A stretch of DNA of 64,000 bases, from contig NZ_JAAGMG010001065.1 in NCBI RefSeq assembly GCF_010548525.1, positions 62,001-126,000 on the forward strand. The letters are read 5' to 3'. Every line of letters starts with the position of its first letter. Within the stretch, counting starts at the first letter, position 1. Below are positions 61,601-64,000 of the stretch, in pieces. The notes below the pieces were generated by a model. It was not told the DNA's origin. It saw only the letters and a list, made by a program, of their open reading frames with translations, and did no database searches. Source of the stretch: Streptomyces sp. SID14478 (GTDB lineage Bacteria; Actinomycetota; Actinomycetes; Streptomycetales; Streptomycetaceae). A program made the translations under genes and the position numbers.

Positions 61601-62416
61601 GTGACCGATCCCCAGGCCCACAGGGCCCTCACGGCAGAGCTCCTCGGCGTCGCCCTGGAAGCGGCGGCCCGCGCCGGCGTCTTCCTGCGCGACGGCCGCC
61701 CCGCCGACCTCGGCGTCGCCGCCACCAAGACCAGCGCCGTCGACGTCGTCACCGAGATGGACATCGCCTCCGAGAAGCTCATCACGGACTTCCTGGCCGA
61801 CCGCCGCCCCGACGACGGCGTGCTCGGGGAGGAAGGCGCCGCGACCGAGGGCTCCAGCGGCGTCGAGTGGGTGATCGACCCCATCGACGGAACCGTCAAC
61901 TACCTCTACGGGCGCCCCGATTGGTCCGTCTCCATCGCGGCCCGCAAGGACGGCGAGACGCTCGTCGGCGTCGTCGCGGCCCCGATGCGCGGCGAGACCT
62001 ACCGCGCCGTCCTGGGGGAGGGCGCCTACGTGAACGACCGGCCGGCCCACGCGCGCGTGGCACCACCGTTCGCGCAGGCGCTGGTCGGCACCGGCTTCGG
62101 CTACCTGGAATCGCGCCGGGTCCACCAGGCCGACGTCGTACGGGAGTTGGTGCCCAAGGTGCGCGACATCCGGCGCGGCGGCTCGGCCGCGATCGACCTG
62201 TGCGACGTGGCGCTGGGCCGCATGGACGCGTACTACGAACGCGGCCTGAACCCCTGGGACTACGCGGCCGGCGACCTCATCGCGCGTGAGGCGGGGGCCC
62301 TGACCGGAGGCCGCCCCGGTGAGCCGGTGTCGCCCGAGCTGACCATCGCCGCGCCGCCCGGCCTCTTCGAGCCGCTGCAGAACTGGCTGGAAGAGCTGGG
62401 CGCCTGGCACGACTGA
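61601..62416 (+). CDS. Inositol monophosphatase family protein
   Basis: A 271-residue Mg2+-dependent phosphatase. The metal sites are TKTSAVDVVTEMD, GEEGAATE, DPIDGTVNYLYG and NPWDYAAGDLIA, all intact. Family members hydrolyse myo-inositol phosphates, histidinol phosphate, fructose-1,6-bisphosphate or PAP; the substrate is not clear here. GTG start at 61601, with AAGGA upstream, follows ferrochelatase by 10 bp, so the two are probably co-transcribed. A long hairpin ends it. Confidence 0.92.
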   Translation: MTDPQAHRALTAELLGVALEAAARAGVFLRDGRPADLGVAATKTSAVDVVTEMDIASEKLITDFLADRRPDDGVLGEEGAATEGSSGVEWVIDPIDGTVNYLYGRPDWSVSIAARKDGETLVGVVAAPMRGETYRAVLGEGAYVNDRPAHARVAPPFAQALVGTGFGYLESRRVHQADVVRELVPKVRDIRRGGSAAIDLCDVALGRMDAYYERGLNPWDYAAGDLIAREAGALTGGRPGEPVSPELTIAAPPGLFEPLQNWLEELGAWHD

Positions 62417-62423
62417 GCCCGCG

Positions 62424-62483
62424 CACACGAGAGGGCCCCGGCGCCCGCCTGGATCGAACCAGGCGCCGGGGCCCTCTCGTGTG
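62424..62483. terminator. Long bidirectional terminator hairpin
   Basis: A perfect 22-bp stem (62424-62445 with 62462-62483, arm sequence CACACGAGAGGGCCCCGGCG plus CC) with an inner CCTGG/CCAGG stem, between convergent genes. Confidence 0.85.
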
Positions 62484-62487
62484 CTGC

Positions 62488-62661
62488 TCAGACGCTAGAG
62501 GCGTGAACTTCCACGCCGTGCTCGGCGGCGAGGCGGTGGAGGTCGTCCAGTTCGCCCTGCTCGACCTCTGCAAGGAAGTCGTCGCCGGTCTCTCGCGCCC
62601 GCGTCAGGTCGGACTCGGCCGCCTTTATGCGCTGCAGTAGCCCTGCGGTGAATGCGTCCAT
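62488..62661 (-). CDS. Small conserved protein of unknown function
   Basis: A 57-residue, acidic helical protein beginning MDAFTAGLLQRIKAAESDLT and continuing RARETGDDFLAEVEQGELDD. It looks like a two-helix hairpin with charged faces, and ends VEVHASSV. The ATG is preceded by GAGGGGG. Its size and the sharp terminator next to it support a real gene. No function can be assigned. Confidence 0.75.
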   Translation of the reverse strand: MDAFTAGLLQRIKAAESDLTRARETGDDFLAEVEQGELDDLHRLAAEHGVEVHASSV

Positions 62662-62997
62662 GGTTGCGCCCCCTCGTCCTGGGTCGTGGGTCGGTGGCAC
62701 GGGGGTGTGCCCTGTGGAAGGGGTGATCACGTCGTGAGCCGCCCTGCGGCAAGCAGCTTGTGGCACGCCGCATACAAAGCGTGATCGCGGGTGTACAGCC
62801 GTCCTCCCCCTGCTCCCTTCCGCGGAAACCTCAACCCCCGCAGAAAATCAGGCATTCCCGTGACGTCCCGCCGTCCCCCTCGCCGTCTTACAGCCGGTTT
62901 ATGGCCGAAAGGGGCAGGATGGAGGCTCACACCCCATGAACGGACCTGCCCGCGCGCCCGAACCTGCCCGCGGGTGGCCAGAGGAAGGACCAGCGAC
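62662..62997. other. Intergenic region before cutR
   Basis: 336 bases without a well-supported gene. A 42-codon minus-strand frame (62727-62855) is possible but doubtful. The right end holds the cutR ribosome site GAGGAAGG (62981-62988) and presumably its promoter. Confidence 0.4.
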
Positions 62998-63651
62998 GTG
63001 CGCGTACTCGTCGTCGAGGACGAGCAGCTGCTCGCCGATGCGGTGGCCACCGGACTGCGCCGGGAGGCCATGGCCGTCGACGTCGTGTACGACGGTGCGG
63101 CGGCCCTGGAGCGCATCGGCGTCAACGACTACGACGTGGTCGTTCTCGACCGCGACCTCCCGCTCGTGCACGGCGACGACGTCGCCCGCAAGATCGTCGA
63201 GCTGGGCATGCCCACCCGCATCCTCATGCTGACCGCCTCCGGCGACGTCAGCGACCGCGTGGAGGGGCTGGAGCTGGGCGCGGACGACTACCTCCCCAAG
63301 CCGTTCGCCTTCAGCGAGCTGACCGCCCGCGTCCGCGCCCTCGGACGCCGTACGAGCGTGCCCCTGCCGCCCGTCCTGGAGCGGGCGGGGCTCAAGCTCG
63401 ACCCGAACCGCCGCGAGGTGTTCCGCGACGGCAAGGAGATCCAGCTCGCGCCCAAGGAGTTCGCGGTCCTGGAGGTGCTGCTGCGCAGCGAAGGCGCCGT
63501 CGTCTCCGCCGAGCAGCTCCTGGAGAAGGCCTGGGACGAGAACACGGACCCGTTCACGAACGTCGTGCGCGTCACCGTCATGACCCTGCGCCGCAAGCTC
63601 GGCGAGCCGGCCGTCATCGTCACGGTGCCGGGCTCCGGCTACCGGATCTGA
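62998..63651 (+). CDS. cutR: Response regulator CutR
   Basis: A 217-residue OmpR-type regulator, the same length as S. lividans CutR. The receiver domain has EDE at 7-9, Asp51 in VVVLDRDLP and KPFAF. The C-terminal winged helix shows LAPKEFAVLEVLLRSEGAVV and VVRVTVMTLRRKLGEPAVIV. GTG start after GAGGAAGG. With the sensor kinase CutS just downstream it forms a two-component system known to influence secretion-stress and antibiotic production in Streptomyces. Confidence 0.95.
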   Translation: MRVLVVEDEQLLADAVATGLRREAMAVDVVYDGAAALERIGVNDYDVVVLDRDLPLVHGDDVARKIVELGMPTRILMLTASGDVSDRVEGLELGADDYLPKPFAFSELTARVRALGRRTSVPLPPVLERAGLKLDPNRREVFRDGKEIQLAPKEFAVLEVLLRSEGAVVSAEQLLEKAWDENTDPFTNVVRVTVMTLRRKLGEPAVIVTVPGSGYRI

Positions 63652-63657
63652 TCCTCC

Positions 63658-64000
63658 ATGGCCTCCGCACCAGCGCCCCCCACGGCGCCACCGAAGCCGA
63701 CCTGGAAGCCGGGCGCGAGGGTCGAACCGCCCTTCCCCTGGCTGCGCCCCACCATCCGCATAAGGCTCACGCTGCTCTACGGCGGCATGTTCCTCATCGC
63801 GGGCATCCTGCTGCTGTCGATCATCTATCTGCTCGCGGCGCAGGCCCTGAACGTGGGCAGCGAGCTGCCGTTCAAGATCGTGAGCGGCCGGGTCACGAGC
63901 AGCATCTGCAACAACATCCCGGACGGCCAGATCCCGGCCAGCGAGTTGAACAGCGCCCTGAGCGACTGCGTCAACCAGCAGCGCCAGCACGCCCTGGACG
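63658..64000 (+). CDS. cutS: Sensor histidine kinase CutS (N-terminal part)
   Basis: The gene runs off the window; 114 codons are present. A proline-rich cytoplasmic lead is followed by IRIRLTLLYGGMFLIAGILL, a first membrane helix at residues 35-61. The extracellular part has two cysteines, Cys84 in SSICNNIP and Cys104 in ALSDCVNQ. Published work on S. coelicolor CutS reports two conserved cysteines in the sensor domain, matching this. The ATG lies six bases after the cutR stop; no ribosome site is obvious, suggesting coupling. Confidence 0.9.
   Translation, partial: MASAPAPPTAPPKPTWKPGARVEPPFPWLRPTIRIRLTLLYGGMFLIAGILLLSIIYLLAAQALNVGSELPFKIVSGRVTSSICNNIPDGQIPASELNSALSDCVNQQRQHALD

Noticed and set aside
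62446-62461. GATCGAA inside the long terminator looked like a tRNA T-loop fragment
   Set aside because: No acceptor stem, anticodon arm or CCA surroundings are present. It is the loop of a terminator hairpin.
62727-62855. Possible 42-codon minus-strand gene (MPDFLRGLRFPRKG at the start)
   Set aside because: The frame is open with a GGGA before the ATG, but composition is not convincing, no known family comes to mind, and it lies in the likely cutR promoter region.
1-64000. CRISPR arrays, phage or biosynthetic gene cluster islands
   Set aside because: No regular spacer-repeat series, integrase or polyketide/peptide synthetase signatures were found. Apart from the 172-bp element the window looks like ordinary core chromosome.

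Overview
The window is high-GC, densely packed actinobacterial chromosome. GTG and TTG starts are common, stop-start overlaps (GTGA/ATGA) are frequent, and hairpins without T-tracts end many genes. Gene content and order point to a Streptomyces core region: whiH next to hrdB, then parE, the CitAB-like pair, two citrate synthases, parC, an M16 peptidase pair, ptsH, sepH, ferrochelatase and cutRS. This looks like the region I remember as about SCO5810 to SCO5863 of S. coelicolor. That match is from memory and was not checked by a search.

Layout. 1-5245: the tail of an ADP-ribosylglycohydrolase and two MFS exporters, each with its own regulator (HxlR for one, apparently a distant TetR for the other). 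5297-14540: rnhB, two proteins of unknown function, a RecQ helicase with a phosphoribosyltransferase-like tail, a DUF4192 protein, a glycogen-debranching-type protein and a NUDIX regulator. 14688-19632: a degenerate ABC protein, the sporulation regulator WhiH and the principal sigma factor HrdB. 19806-23526: a secreted trypsin-like protease, a small zinc-ribbon protein and topoisomerase IV subunit B. 23664-30669: a membrane protein with a NarL-type two-component pair, a DUF485/acetate-type symporter pair, and a CitAB-type two-component pair. 30748-36600: a sucrase/ferredoxin-like protein, two divergent citrate synthases (one fused to a DNA-binding domain), small proteins and a CobW GTPase. 36773-43487: topoisomerase IV subunit A, two coupled M16 proteins, and a secreted M23 endopeptidase behind a c-di-AMP riboswitch. 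43720-52836: a GntR regulator, HPr, a GNAT/acyl-CoA synthetase fusion, DUF5998, a phosphodiesterase, thymidine kinase and a large TerD-like protein. 52969-64000: a VOC protein, a sulfurtransferase, SepH, a membrane protein with repeated TQLL motifs, a lactone oxidase coupled to an MFS protein, ferrochelatase, an inositol monophosphatase, a small protein, CutR and the start of CutS.

How the genes fit together. Much of the region is housekeeping: transcription (HrdB), chromosome decatenation (ParE and ParC, about 13 kb apart), RNA/DNA hybrid removal (RNase HII), DNA repair (RecQ), thymidine salvage and haem synthesis. Developmental and cell-envelope functions are layered on this (WhiH, SepH, the M23 hydrolase, CutRS).

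Most notable observations. (1) A 172-bp palindromic MITE-like element sits exactly at the shared stop-codon position of two convergent genes. (2) Four copies of one operator, two in front of a tetR gene and two in front of an MFS gene 2.3 kb away. (3) A citrate synthase carrying its own DNA-binding domain beside a palindrome-rich divergent promoter. (4) An ABC protein next to whiH that has lost its catalytic glutamate and H-loop histidine. (5) A membrane protein with five [KR]T[QR]LL-type repeats.
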